DNA of 64,000 nucleotides from positions 29,700 to 93,699 of the forward strand of contig DASTBU010000062.1 of assembly GCA_035711845.1 (NCBI GenBank), in the 5' to 3' direction. The DNA is from DASTBU01 sp035711845. GTDB taxonomy: Bacteria; Acidobacteriota; Vicinamibacteria; Vicinamibacterales; 2-12-FULL-66-21. Shown piece after piece: positions 34,036-42,162 of the stretch. The position numbers and the translations under genes were made by a program. The notes beneath the pieces are model-generated. The model saw only the letters and a program-made list of their open reading frames with translations. It had not been told where the DNA came from and ran no database searches. How positions within the stretch are numbered: position 1 is the first letter of the stretch; every line of letters starts with the position of its first letter.

Positions 34036-36042
34036 ATGAGCCCCACCACACCATTCTCCACCCTGGCCCGCGCCCTTGCGCGCGGGACCCGGCTGGGCGA
34101 TCTGCTGCCGGAACTCCATCGAGAGCTCCTGGCTGCCACGGACGGAACCCGGTCCGTCGTGCTCGAATCAACCGGATCGTCGGGTGGGTACGTCGGCTCT
34201 TCGGGACGCGGGTTTCCAGCACTCGACACGCCGTTGCTGCGAGGCGATGCGGCCCGCGCCCTGACCGAGCTGGCCCGGGCGGGCCCGCGAATCGTCAGCC
34301 TGGCCGCGGCGCCGCCACTCCGGGAACAACTTGGCGCGTCCGATGCGCTGCTCGTTCCCATCCCGCTCGCGCGGCGTCCCACGATCCTGATCGTGACCTC
34401 GCCAGCCGGCCCGCCGGCCGACGCCATCGAAGCGGCGGCGCGCGCGGCGGTCGAGTTCGGCATCGTGCTCGAGTGGTCCCGCCTGGAGCGCGAAGGATCG
34501 TTCCATCGCCGGATGCGAGAGCTTTCGCTCGTCTTCGGGCGCGGCGTGCGATCCTCCGCCAGCCTCGCGCCTGCGCTCGAAATCGTGGCGCACGAAGCGA
34601 ACGTGCTCCTCGGCACCAACCGGACCACCATCTGGCTGCACGATCGTCGCGCCCGCCAGCTCGTTCTCACGGCATCGTCGGACCCGGGCCAGGAATGCGG
34701 CGCCCGCGTGGACGTGGACGACAGCTCGCTTCCCGCCGACGGCCTGCGCTCCGAACGGCCGCGCATCGTCGCCGACGGATCGACGCGATTGCTGATCGCG
34801 CCGCTGCGTGGATGGAGGCGCGCCCTGGGGACGCTGATCGTGGAGGGTGCCGCCACCGTCGACGACGAGCACCTGATCGAGCTCAGCCACGAGCTGGGCC
34901 GGCATCTCGCGGCGGGCATCGAGAACGTGCAGTTGCTCGACGAGGTGTACCGGCAGCGCAGGCTCCTCGAGGACACCTTCAATTCACTGGCCGACCTCGT
35001 GATCGTGACCGACAGCGCGATGCGCGTCGTGCAGGTCAACGATGCGTGCGTCACTCGCCTGTCGCGCCCGAGACAGGAAGCGCTCGATCGCGGCCTCGCC
35101 GAGATCGTCGGCGATGAGATTGCGGCCTGGGCCATCGGATCGGGCGATCGGGATACCGCGGACGGCAGAGCGGGGACGGCTCTCAGAGAGCGGACATTCG
35201 AGGGCCACCCGCTGCCCGGAATCTTCTCGATCGCTGTCGCGCCGCTCATCAATCAGGACGGGGAGGCCGTCGGCCGTGTGCTGGTGGCCACCGACATCAC
35301 GTCGCAGAGCCGGCTCGAGGCCGATCGCGAGGCGCTCCGCGCCAGGCTCGCGCAATCCGAGAAGCTCGCGGCGCTCGGTCAGTTCGTTGCAGGAATCGCC
35401 CACGAGATGAACAACCCGCTCCAGGGGATCATCGGCCACCTCGAGTTGCTGATCGCGCACAACGTCGAGGCGCACCCGGTCCGGTCGGAACTGCGCCGGA
35501 TCTTCCGCGAAGCCGAGCGTGCCAGCCGCATCGTCCGCAACCTGCTCGTGTTCACGGGATCCCGCCGCATGAAGCGCCGCCGCCTGCGCGTCGACCGAAT
35601 CCTCGCCCGGGCCCTGGCCAGCCGTCGCACCGCGCTGGAACGCGCGGGGATCGAGGTCGTGCGCCGCTTCCCCGAGCCGGTCCCGTGGGTCACCGGCGAT
35701 CCGCTGCTGCTGCAGCAGGCGTTCGTCAACATCATCATCAACGCCGAACACGCCATCGCGGCGGCCGGTACGAGCGGCACGATCGAGACGAGCGCCGAAT
35801 CGCGGGCCGGTCAGGTGATCCTGACCGTTCGCGACAGTGGCGCCGGGATCCCGGGCGACGCGCTGCCCCGCATTTTCGATCCGTTCTTCACGACCAAGGA
35901 CGTCGGTCAGGGAACCGGGCTGGGACTGGCCATCACCTACGGGATTGTCCAGGAGCACGGGGGGACGATCCAGGCGGCAAACGCCCCGGGCGGTGGAGCC
36001 GTGCTCAGAATTACTCTGCCCTCGAGCGCTGAAGTCATGTAA
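34036..36042 (+). CDS. GAF-PAS sensor histidine kinase
   Basis: 668 residues and no transmembrane helix, so cytosolic. An N-terminal region of unclear fold (1-170) is followed by a GAF domain (about 185-300), PAS (about 310-420: NSLADLVIVTDSAMRVVQVN), HisKA with phospho-acceptor His456 in GIAHEMNNPLQGIIGHLELL, and HATPase_c with N box NIIINAEHAI, G1 DSGAGIPGD and G2 GTGLGLAITYGIVQEHGG. It probably phosphorylates the REC domain encoded 12 bp downstream. The sensed signal is unknown. Confidence 0.92.
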   Translation: MSPTTPFSTLARALARGTRLGDLLPELHRELLAATDGTRSVVLESTGSSGGYVGSSGRGFPALDTPLLRGDAARALTELARAGPRIVSLAAAPPLREQLGASDALLVPIPLARRPTILIVTSPAGPPADAIEAAARAAVEFGIVLEWSRLEREGSFHRRMRELSLVFGRGVRSSASLAPALEIVAHEANVLLGTNRTTIWLHDRRARQLVLTASSDPGQECGARVDVDDSSLPADGLRSERPRIVADGSTRLLIAPLRGWRRALGTLIVEGAATVDDEHLIELSHELGRHLAAGIENVQLLDEVYRQRRLLEDTFNSLADLVIVTDSAMRVVQVNDACVTRLSRPRQEALDRGLAEIVGDEIAAWAIGSGDRDTADGRAGTALRERTFEGHPLPGIFSIAVAPLINQDGEAVGRVLVATDITSQSRLEADREALRARLAQSEKLAALGQFVAGIAHEMNNPLQGIIGHLELLIAHNVEAHPVRSELRRIFREAERASRIVRNLLVFTGSRRMKRRRLRVDRILARALASRRTALERAGIEVVRRFPEPVPWVTGDPLLLQQAFVNIIINAEHAIAAAGTSGTIETSAESRAGQVILTVRDSGAGIPGDALPRIFDPFFTTKDVGQGTGLGLAITYGIVQEHGGTIQAANAPGGGAVLRITLPSSAEVM

Positions 36043-36054
36043 AGTTCACTCGCG

Positions 36055-36639
36055 ATGCAGGACGAAGGATTTCTGACGACCGAAGAAGTACTCGAGTACC
36101 TCCAGGTCAACCTTCGAACCGTGTACCGCCTCATCAAGGCCGGCCGGATTCCCGCCGTGCGCGTCGGACGGCAGTGGCGCTTCCGGAAGCGCGACATCGA
36201 CGCCTGGCTGGAAACGCAGCGGCCTCGAAGCGCACGGGCTGTCGGCAGCGCGGCCCGCCTGCCCGCGCCGGCCACCAGCCGGCCGCGCATCCTCGTCGTG
36301 GACGACGAGGCCAGCATCCGCGATCTGCTCTCGAAGACGCTCGCGCTGGCCGATTACGACGTGGATCTCGCACCCGATGGCCGCACCGCCCTCGACCGGC
36401 TGCGAATAGCCCCCTACGATCTCCTGATCACCGACCTGAAGATGCCGGGCGTCGATGGGCTGACCGTGATTCGGGAGGGACGCCGGCTGCGTCCCGACAT
36501 TCCGGTCGTCATCATCACCGGGTATTCGTCCGAGGCGAGCGCGATCGAGGCCGTGAACCTCGGGGTGTCGGGGTATCTCACCAAACCGTTTCGCGTGCCC
36601 CGCGTGCTGGCCGCTGCAGCCAAAGCGCTCGGCGAATAG
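36055..36639 (+). CDS. Excisionase-type HTH fused to a response-regulator receiver domain
   Basis: 194 residues in the order DNA-binding then receiver, the reverse of ordinary response regulators. Residues 6-55 are an HTH_17/excisionase (MerR-like) domain (LTTEEVLEYLQVNLRTVYRL, VGRQWRFRKRDIDAWLE). Residues 76-194 are REC with acidic pair Asp83/Asp84, phospho-acceptor Asp127 in LLITDLKMPG, and YLTKPF near the end. Twelve bases after the histidine kinase gene, so a cognate pair. The next promoter downstream drives the secreted-protein cluster, making that a plausible target. Confidence 0.88.
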   Translation: MQDEGFLTTEEVLEYLQVNLRTVYRLIKAGRIPAVRVGRQWRFRKRDIDAWLETQRPRSARAVGSAARLPAPATSRPRILVVDDEASIRDLLSKTLALADYDVDLAPDGRTALDRLRIAPYDLLITDLKMPGVDGLTVIREGRRLRPDIPVVIITGYSSEASAIEAVNLGVSGYLTKPFRVPRVLAAAAKALGE

Positions 36640-36720
36640 CTACCCAGCGCATCCCTGCGCAGAACTGCACGCTTCTGCATCGAATTCCTGCGGCCCGGGT
36701 GCGCCACGCTGCAAAGCGCC

Positions 36721-36749
36721 TTGACCCACGACATGGCCGAGCTTACAGT
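36721..36749 (+). promoter_or_regulatory. Probable sigma-70 promoter of the secreted-protein/chaperone cluster
   Basis: TTGACC (36721-36726), 17-bp spacer, TACAGT (36744-36749); nine of twelve consensus positions match. The transcript would start near 36756 and carry a leader of about 125 nt that includes the hairpin at 36768-36798. Confidence 0.6.
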
Positions 36750-36767
36750 GGAACACAATGTCATATA

Positions 36768-36798
36768 AAGTCGTATCAAGTGCGTTTTGATATGACTT
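36768..36798 (+). promoter_or_regulatory. 12-bp dyad in the cluster's leader
   Basis: AAGTCGTATCAA (36768-36779) and TTGATATGACTT (36787-36798) form a 12-bp stem with one G-U pair and a 7-nt loop. Overlapping it, GTCATAT at 36760 and ATATGAC at 36790 form a second dyad. It could be an RNA attenuator or an operator for the adjacent HTH-REC protein. Confidence 0.55.
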
Positions 36799-36881
36799 CA
36801 CAGATCCCCGCCGACGAGGTGCGCCCGGCGGATCCTGGGGGAAGTCATCAAGGTGCGCCCCGAAAGTGGAGTGGTGTTGAA

Positions 36882-37388
36882 ATGAAGAAAGCAGTCTGGA
36901 CGGCAGTAACGGCTGTCGCGCTGCTGGTGTGTGCCCGCGCGGCCAGCGCGCAGACGACCCTCGCGACCGAGCAGATTAACGCGACCATCACCGTGACCAG
37001 TCAGGCGCGCCTTATTCTGTCCGGCCCCGTTTCGTTCGCGGATGCGGATCCCGATACGATCCCCACCCTCGTGTCGCCCGATGTATCGGTGACCGCCCGT
37101 GCGCGCGTGGCGCCGACCGATACCCTCGAGGTCACCGTGGCCTCGAACAATGCGTTCTTCGACACGGTCAACGGCACCAGCACGATCCCGGTCGCGGGGA
37201 TGACCTGGACGGCCACGGGAACGGGCTTCAACGCGAACGGCACGATGTCGACGTCGGCCACCCAGGTCGCGACCTGGACGGGCGCCGCCAACCACACCGG
37301 CACGCAGACCTACAGCATGCCGAACTCCTGGACGTACGCCCCGGGCACGCACGTCGTCGTCCTGACCTACACGCTGGCGATCCCCTAG
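36882..37388 (+). CDS. Secreted beta-sandwich protein, possible pilin-like subunit 1
   Basis: 168 residues from ATG 36882. Signal peptide MKKAVWTAVTAVALLVCARA with cleavage after SAQ. The mature part is all-beta and Thr/Ser/Ala-rich, with FADADPDTIP near residue 51 and a C-terminal block NSWTYAPGTHVVVLTYTLAIP. Both motifs recur in the next two genes, identifying a paralogous set. No Cys in the mature part. First gene after the promoter, upstream of a PapD-like chaperone and a large outer-membrane barrel, so a subunit of an exported surface structure is the best guess; no known pilin family is recognised. Confidence 0.7.
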   Translation: MKKAVWTAVTAVALLVCARAASAQTTLATEQINATITVTSQARLILSGPVSFADADPDTIPTLVSPDVSVTARARVAPTDTLEVTVASNNAFFDTVNGTSTIPVAGMTWTATGTGFNANGTMSTSATQVATWTGAANHTGTQTYSMPNSWTYAPGTHVVVLTYTLAIP

Positions 37389-37408
37389 CCGATAACGAAG
37401 AGTGCCGG

Positions 37409-37936
37409 ATGCCGGCTTTCCGCCCAGGCGGAAGCCGGCGTCAGCGTTCTTCCATGTGCTACGAACCGTTCCTGCTGGCCTTTCTGCTGGGGCAGCCGCC
37501 CGTCACGGGACCCCAGAGCGCATCGGTGTCGCTGAGCGTGAATGTCGGCAGCCAGGCGCGCATCACCTTCAGTTCCACGACGCTGGTGTTTCCGGATGCC
37601 GATCCGGACTCGGTTCCGCTCGTGCCCGGATCGCCCGGCGTCGACGTCACGGCCAAGGCGAGGGCGAGCAGGAATGCGCAGGTCGTCCTGACGGTGCAGG
37701 CGTCAGACGATTTGCGATCGGGAATGAGCACCTTGCCGGCCTCGCTGATCACCTGGTCCGGCGACGGCAACGGGTTCCTGTCGGGCGTGCTGAGCCGCGC
37801 CTCGCCGCAGCTGGTCGCGGCGTGGACCGGATCGGGTGTCCGGACCGGCGCGCAGAGCTTCGCATTCCAGAACAGCTGGACGCACCCGCCGGGAACCTAC
37901 AGCGTGACCCTCGTCTACACGGTGAGCATGCCGTGA
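37409..37936 (+). CDS. Secreted beta-sandwich protein, possible pilin-like subunit 2
   Basis: 175 residues from ATG 37409 (behind GAAGAG), or 160 from ATG 37454, which has no visible ribosome-binding site but avoids a hairpin covering the first codons. Short hydrophobic segment EPFLLAFLLGQPP as export signal. The mature part carries the cluster's repeated signatures FPDADPDSVP and NSWTHPPGTYSVTLVYTVSMP, aligning with the proteins on either side. Its stop overlaps the next start (GTGA). Function inferred only from context. Confidence 0.68.
   Translation: MPAFRPGGSRRQRSSMCYEPFLLAFLLGQPPVTGPQSASVSLSVNVGSQARITFSSTTLVFPDADPDSVPLVPGSPGVDVTAKARASRNAQVVLTVQASDDLRSGMSTLPASLITWSGDGNGFLSGVLSRASPQLVAAWTGSGVRTGAQSFAFQNSWTHPPGTYSVTLVYTVSMP
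37411..37439 (+). promoter_or_regulatory. Strong stem-loop at the start of subunit gene 2
   Basis: GCCGGCTTTCCGCC (37411-37424) and GGCGGAAGCCGGC (37427-37439) pair with a single-base bulge and a 2-nt loop as drawn. It lies 22 bases past the stop of subunit gene 1 and immediately after, partly overlapping, the ATG at 37409. It could set a step-down in expression between subunit 1 and the rest, or argue for initiation at 37454. Confidence 0.6.
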
Positions 37937-38403
37937 TCTTCTTGCGCACGAGAGCAGGAATCGGGATCGGGATCCTGACTCTGTGCGCCGCGGCAACGCC
38001 CGCCGCCGCGCAGCGGCTGGAGCTGTCGGTGGACCCGAGCGCGATCGTCATCCAGGCCGGCGATCCCGATGCGATGCCGGTCGCGAGTTCGACGCCGGTT
38101 GCCGTCAACTACCGCGTGCGGCAGAACAACGAGGAGACATGGGCGCTGACGGTGCAGGCGAACGGGGACCTCGATACCGGCGGATCGACGATCGATATTT
38201 CGGCGGTCAGTTGGACAGCGACGCCCGCGCCCCCTTTTCGGAATGGAACGCTGAGCAAGGCGGTCGTACAGACGGTTGCTACAGGGGTAGGAAGCGTGCC
38301 GTCCCCCTCGACCGGCACCATCATTTTCAGGCTGACGAACTCATGGTCGTACGATGCAGGGATCTATACACAGGTGCTCGTCTTCACGCTGAGCACGCCG
38401 TGA
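37933..38403 (+). CDS. Secreted beta-sandwich protein, possible pilin-like subunit 3
   Basis: 156 residues starting at GTG 37933, four bases inside the previous gene. Signal peptide (MIFLRTRAGIGIGILTLCAA, cleavage after AAAQ). The mature domain has AGDPDAMP in place of the DADPD motif and ends NSWSYDAGIYTQVLVFTLSTP, clearly the same family as the two preceding proteins but more diverged. It overlaps the chaperone start (GTGA). Likely minor or tip subunit; this is inference. Confidence 0.68.
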   Translation: MIFLRTRAGIGIGILTLCAAATPAAAQRLELSVDPSAIVIQAGDPDAMPVASSTPVAVNYRVRQNNEETWALTVQANGDLDTGGSTIDISAVSWTATPAPPFRNGTLSKAVVQTVATGVGSVPSPSTGTIIFRLTNSWSYDAGIYTQVLVFTLSTP

Positions 38404-39209
38404 TCTGCCGAGCGGTGGTTGTGGTGCTGACGCTCTCGGCCGGCATCGGCTTCGGATCGGCGTCCGCCCAGACGGCAATCGAGGCGTCACCGCTGCGCGT
38501 GGAGATCAAGGTCGAGCCAGGTGGCACTCACACCCAGGCCGTCACCATCCGGAACCCCGGCGCCGAGCGGGTGCGGGTGCGGACGACGCTCGCGGATTGG
38601 CACCTGACGAGGGATGGCGCACCGCAGTTCGATGCGACGGCGGCCGGACGGCCGTATGCGGCCGCGGCCTGGGTGCGCTTCGCGCCGCCGGAATTCACGC
38701 TGGACGCCGGCAAGGAAGGCACCGTCCGATTCACGATCGACGTCCCGGCTGCTGCGGAGCCCGCGGGATATCGAACTGCGCTCCTCTTCGAGTTCCTGCC
38801 GGAGACGCCCGAAGATCCCTCGGGCAGCCGACACGTCATCCTTCGCAGCCGTATCGCCACGCTGATCTACGTGAGCGTCGGGACACCGGCGCCGGCGGTC
38901 GAAATGACGAACCTGCAGGTACGGGGCGCCGCCGACGAGACTCAGATTGTCGCGGCGTTGAAGAACGGCGGACGCCACACGGTCAGGACCAGGGGGACGT
39001 TGAAACTCTACGACCGGTCGGGTATCGCGATTGCGGAGCTGATCGTCCCCAACGTGCCGATCCTGCCCGAAAGCGAGCGCGAACTGGTCATCCGGGCAGG
39101 CGAGAAGGTGGCATCGCTGGTCGCAGGGAACTACAGGGTCGAGCTCCGGCTGGATCTGGGCATGCCGGCCCTGGTGGTGGGCGAAACCAGCCTGGAAGTG
39201 ATCAAATAA
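38400..39209 (+). CDS. PapD-like periplasmic chaperone
   Basis: 269 residues from GTG 38400. Signal peptide (MICRAVVVVLTLSAGIGFGS, cleavage after ASAQ). The N-terminal Ig-like domain reads SPLRVEIKVEPGGTHTQAVT, RTTLADWHLTRDG and ARFTID-like strands (VRFTIDVPAAAEPAGYRTAL), the pattern of pilus-assembly chaperone N-domains and DUF916-like relatives; a second beta domain follows (MTNLQVRG, SGIAIAELIVPNVPILPES). Such chaperones donate a beta strand to subunits lacking one. It lies between three small beta proteins and a large outer-membrane barrel, the order expected of a chaperone-usher locus. Confidence 0.7.
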   Translation: MICRAVVVVLTLSAGIGFGSASAQTAIEASPLRVEIKVEPGGTHTQAVTIRNPGAERVRVRTTLADWHLTRDGAPQFDATAAGRPYAAAAWVRFAPPEFTLDAGKEGTVRFTIDVPAAAEPAGYRTALLFEFLPETPEDPSGSRHVILRSRIATLIYVSVGTPAPAVEMTNLQVRGAADETQIVAALKNGGRHTVRTRGTLKLYDRSGIAIAELIVPNVPILPESERELVIRAGEKVASLVAGNYRVELRLDLGMPALVVGETSLEVIK

Positions 39210-39212
39210 CCC

Positions 39213-41702
39213 ATGCGCCTGCGCGCACTGGCGGCGTGCGGCGTGCTGCTGGTTCCAGGCGCCGTTTCAGCGCAGCAGGGCGCGATCCACATCACAGGAG
39301 CCGCTCACAGCCTCAACGGCGACCCGGCCCGGATCGGCACGCAGGCGACGTTCGAGCCGGACGTTGGTGTGAGCTGGCTGCGACCCGGTACCAGATTCGG
39401 GACGCTCCAGATCGAGATTCGTGGAACGACCCGCGACGACCTGCCGCACGTTGGCCGTGCCTTCGTGTCCCTGCGGGACTTCCACCATGGAGGCGTGGCC
39501 TACACGTTCGAGGCAGGTGACTCTTTCTTTTCGACCTCGCGCGGCGATTACCAGCTCCGGAACCTCTACACGCCTGCCGTCAACTTCTCGGGCTTCTCCG
39601 CGCAGGCGTCGACGAAGCGTACGGCCGTCGCGGTGATGGCAGGGCGCGCCACGGCGACGCGGAACATCTTCGGAACCGACACGGAAACACTCGACCAGGA
39701 TCTGATCATCGCGCGCGGGAGCCGAGAGCTGTCCGACCGATTGCAGGTGACGGCCCGCGCGTCCCGGATCCGTACGCGCGATCTCCGCGAGTTCACGTTC
39801 ACGATTGCCGACAGCGATCAGGCGGGCGGGGGGGCACGATTCATCCTCACACCCGCCGTGCATCTCGTCGCCGACGGAAGCGTCGTGACGTATCGACGCC
39901 GCGATGCGACCGACTCACAGACGGACGGCTCGGTCCTGACCGGTGCGAGCCTCCTGCTCGCGCGAGGCTGGCTCCAGGCGAACGCATCGCGCTTCTCGCC
40001 CGGGGAGCTGCCGATCCTCGCGCAGCCGCTCGCGGACCGGCAGACCTGGTATGCCGCCGGCGAATACGATGTCTTTCGGCGAATCCGGCTCTTCGGCGGC
40101 TGGGAGTCATTCCGCGCGAACCTCGATCGGCTGGTACGGCCGAACAGGGGACCCACCGCCGGGAGCCGGAGCTTTGGCGGCGTGCGCATTCCGCTCGGTG
40201 GCCGCTCGAGCGCGGCGCTGCGAGTCGAACAGGGAGACAGGCGAACCCGTCTCCTCGGGGCGTCCCTGACGCGGGTGAGCGACACGGGCGTGATGAGCGC
40301 CGAGTGGCAAACCACCCTGGGGCCCATGAGCGCCTTCGCCCGCTTCGCCCGGCGCGACAACGTCGAATCCGATTACCAGGCGGGCACCTACAGGCAGAAC
40401 GAGGGCTCCGGACTCGCATTCGTCAACCTGACGAGGAACGTCCAGCTGTTCAGCTCGGCCACCGGCAGGCGGAACACGATGCGCAACGGCGGGGGCGACA
40501 CGTTCTGGCAGTTCGGCGGCGGCGCGCAGTCCAGGGTGCTTCAACGCAGCCTCTGGTTCCGGGCCGAAGCGCTCGCCAGCCACAACGTGGATATCACGAC
40601 TGACCGCAGCGTTCCGCAGCGGTCGTTCAGCCTGGGCTTGAATGGCGAGATTCGGCCCAATTTGACCGTGGCCCTCAGTGTCTACGCCGATCGGCCGTTC
40701 ACGGGATCGAACGACGGGCTCGACTCATGGCTGATGCGATCGAGTGTGCGCATCACCCGCAGCTTTCCAATGGGCCCGACGCATGCCTCGCGATCCTTGC
40801 TGGGACCGATGGCGCGCTACGGGGGAACCGGCGCCATCGAAGGCCTGGTGTACGCCGACTGGAACGGAAACGGGCTGCAGGAACCGGGCGAGCTGCCTCT
40901 CGAACACATTCCGATCCGGATCGCGAGCCTCGCCGAAACCAGCACGTCACGCGCCGGAGAATTCGCATTCCTCAACGTCCCCATCGGACTGCTGCAGATC
41001 GGCATCGATATCCCGTCGCTTCCCGTGGACTTCGATGCCCCTCAGGTCCCGCAGGTGCAGGTCGACCTGCGCCGCGGCGAAACGCGCCGGCTGGTGTTCG
41101 GGCTCGTCCCGCTCGGATCGCTCGGCGGACACGTGGTGCGCGACCTCAACGAGAACGGGATCCTGGACCAGGATGATACGGCCGTCGAGGACGCCGTGCT
41201 GGTGCTCGATGGTGGCACGCGCACGGAAAAGGTCCGGGGCGGGCAATTCCGGTTCGACGCGGTCCCTAGCGGAGCACACACCGTGTCGCTCCTGCCCGAG
41301 TCACTCCCGGAGGATTCGACGATCATCGGGCCGGCGTCGGTCGAATTGACCATCGGGATGCACGCGCCCGCGCCCGAAACGGTCTTTCTGGTCAGGCTCC
41401 AGGAACGGCCCGAGATCCGGCGAGTGTTTCCGCGCCGGCGAGCACCCGAGCCGCCGGCCGCGACAGCACCATTCGCGATTCGGATCGCGTGGTTCGGCGA
41501 TGCTGCCAGTGGCACCGTCCTCGTGGAAGAATTGCGGACCGCCGGCTTCGCGGCCTATCTGGTGCAACCGGCTGGAACGACTACGAATGCCGGGTACGAG
41601 GTCCGGGTCGGGTTGTTCGAGACTCAGGAGGCGGCAGAACAGGAAGCGCGCGTGCTCGAAAAGCGGCTGGGCACGAACCTTCGCGTCATCACTGCACGCT
41701 GA
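39213..41702 (+). CDS. Outer-membrane barrel with SdrD/CnaB-like domains and C-terminal SPOR domain (usher-like)
   Basis: 829 residues. Signal peptide (ALAACGVLLVPGAVSAQQ), then about 510 residues of amphipathic strands (for example GTRFGTLQIEIRG, FRRIRLFGGWESFRA, RPNLTVALSVYADRPFTGS) typical of a large barrel. Two SdrD B/CnaB-like calcium-type modules follow, with YADWNGNGLQEPGELPL (about 540-610) and RDLNENGILDQDD (about 633-705). A SPOR domain closes it (about 755-829; AGFAAYLVQPAG, YEVRVGLFETQEAAEQEA). SPOR normally binds denuded peptidoglycan. The chaperone next door suggests an usher role, but canonical usher N-domain and plug motifs are not recognised. Confidence 0.7.
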   Translation: MRLRALAACGVLLVPGAVSAQQGAIHITGAAHSLNGDPARIGTQATFEPDVGVSWLRPGTRFGTLQIEIRGTTRDDLPHVGRAFVSLRDFHHGGVAYTFEAGDSFFSTSRGDYQLRNLYTPAVNFSGFSAQASTKRTAVAVMAGRATATRNIFGTDTETLDQDLIIARGSRELSDRLQVTARASRIRTRDLREFTFTIADSDQAGGGARFILTPAVHLVADGSVVTYRRRDATDSQTDGSVLTGASLLLARGWLQANASRFSPGELPILAQPLADRQTWYAAGEYDVFRRIRLFGGWESFRANLDRLVRPNRGPTAGSRSFGGVRIPLGGRSSAALRVEQGDRRTRLLGASLTRVSDTGVMSAEWQTTLGPMSAFARFARRDNVESDYQAGTYRQNEGSGLAFVNLTRNVQLFSSATGRRNTMRNGGGDTFWQFGGGAQSRVLQRSLWFRAEALASHNVDITTDRSVPQRSFSLGLNGEIRPNLTVALSVYADRPFTGSNDGLDSWLMRSSVRITRSFPMGPTHASRSLLGPMARYGGTGAIEGLVYADWNGNGLQEPGELPLEHIPIRIASLAETSTSRAGEFAFLNVPIGLLQIGIDIPSLPVDFDAPQVPQVQVDLRRGETRRLVFGLVPLGSLGGHVVRDLNENGILDQDDTAVEDAVLVLDGGTRTEKVRGGQFRFDAVPSGAHTVSLLPESLPEDSTIIGPASVELTIGMHAPAPETVFLVRLQERPEIRRVFPRRRAPEPPAATAPFAIRIAWFGDAASGTVLVEELRTAGFAAYLVQPAGTTTNAGYEVRVGLFETQEAAEQEARVLEKRLGTNLRVITAR

Positions 41703-42162
41703 CCGACAGCCGTACGGGAATCGAATAGACGCCGGGAGCGGCGCCCTGCAGCGTGAAGAGGATTCGGCCGCGCCGCAGTCCCCCACCGGCCCAGCGGGCT
41801 ACGATGCACGATCCGTCCGACGGTAGCACACCGCTCAACGTCCCGTCCCCCTCGCCGGCGAAGTGCAGTTCACCGCCGAGCGCAGGAGTGCCTCCCGTCC
41901 TTTCGAGCTCACCCAGAGGCTCCGCAATGAGTTGGACGTCGCGACCGGGGATGGCCCGCACGCCGGCACTGAAGTCGATACCGGCCGTCGCCTGCGACGC
42001 ACCGTGTTCCACGACGAATTGGAGCACTCCCGTCGATACGCTCAACGAGATCCGTTCTTCAACCCGGACAGTGGCCGGGACCGAGGCGGTCGCGAGTGGA
42101 GACTGGACCATTGCCGTGACCGCGGACAGGACAGCGGCCACGAGCACGCTGGGGAGCGCCAT
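41689..42162 (-). CDS. Secreted beta protein facing the cluster, possible distant subunit
   Basis: 157 residues, convergent with the barrel gene and overlapping its end by 14 bp. Hydrophobic export signal (ALPSVLVAAVLSAVTAMVQS). The mature part has the same general layout as the three subunit proteins: an early RISLSVSTGVLQF strand, a mid-protein GDGTLSGVLPSDGSCIVARW similar to their NGTMSTS...ATWTG region, and a C-terminal GVYSIPVRLSVSVQ. Similarity is weak and the DPD motif is missing. One Cys. Membership of the system is inference. Confidence 0.55.
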   Translation of the reverse strand: MALPSVLVAAVLSAVTAMVQSPLATASVPATVRVEERISLSVSTGVLQFVVEHGASQATAGIDFSAGVRAIPGRDVQLIAEPLGELERTGGTPALGGELHFAGEGDGTLSGVLPSDGSCIVARWAGGGLRRGRILFTLQGAAPGVYSIPVRLSVSVQ

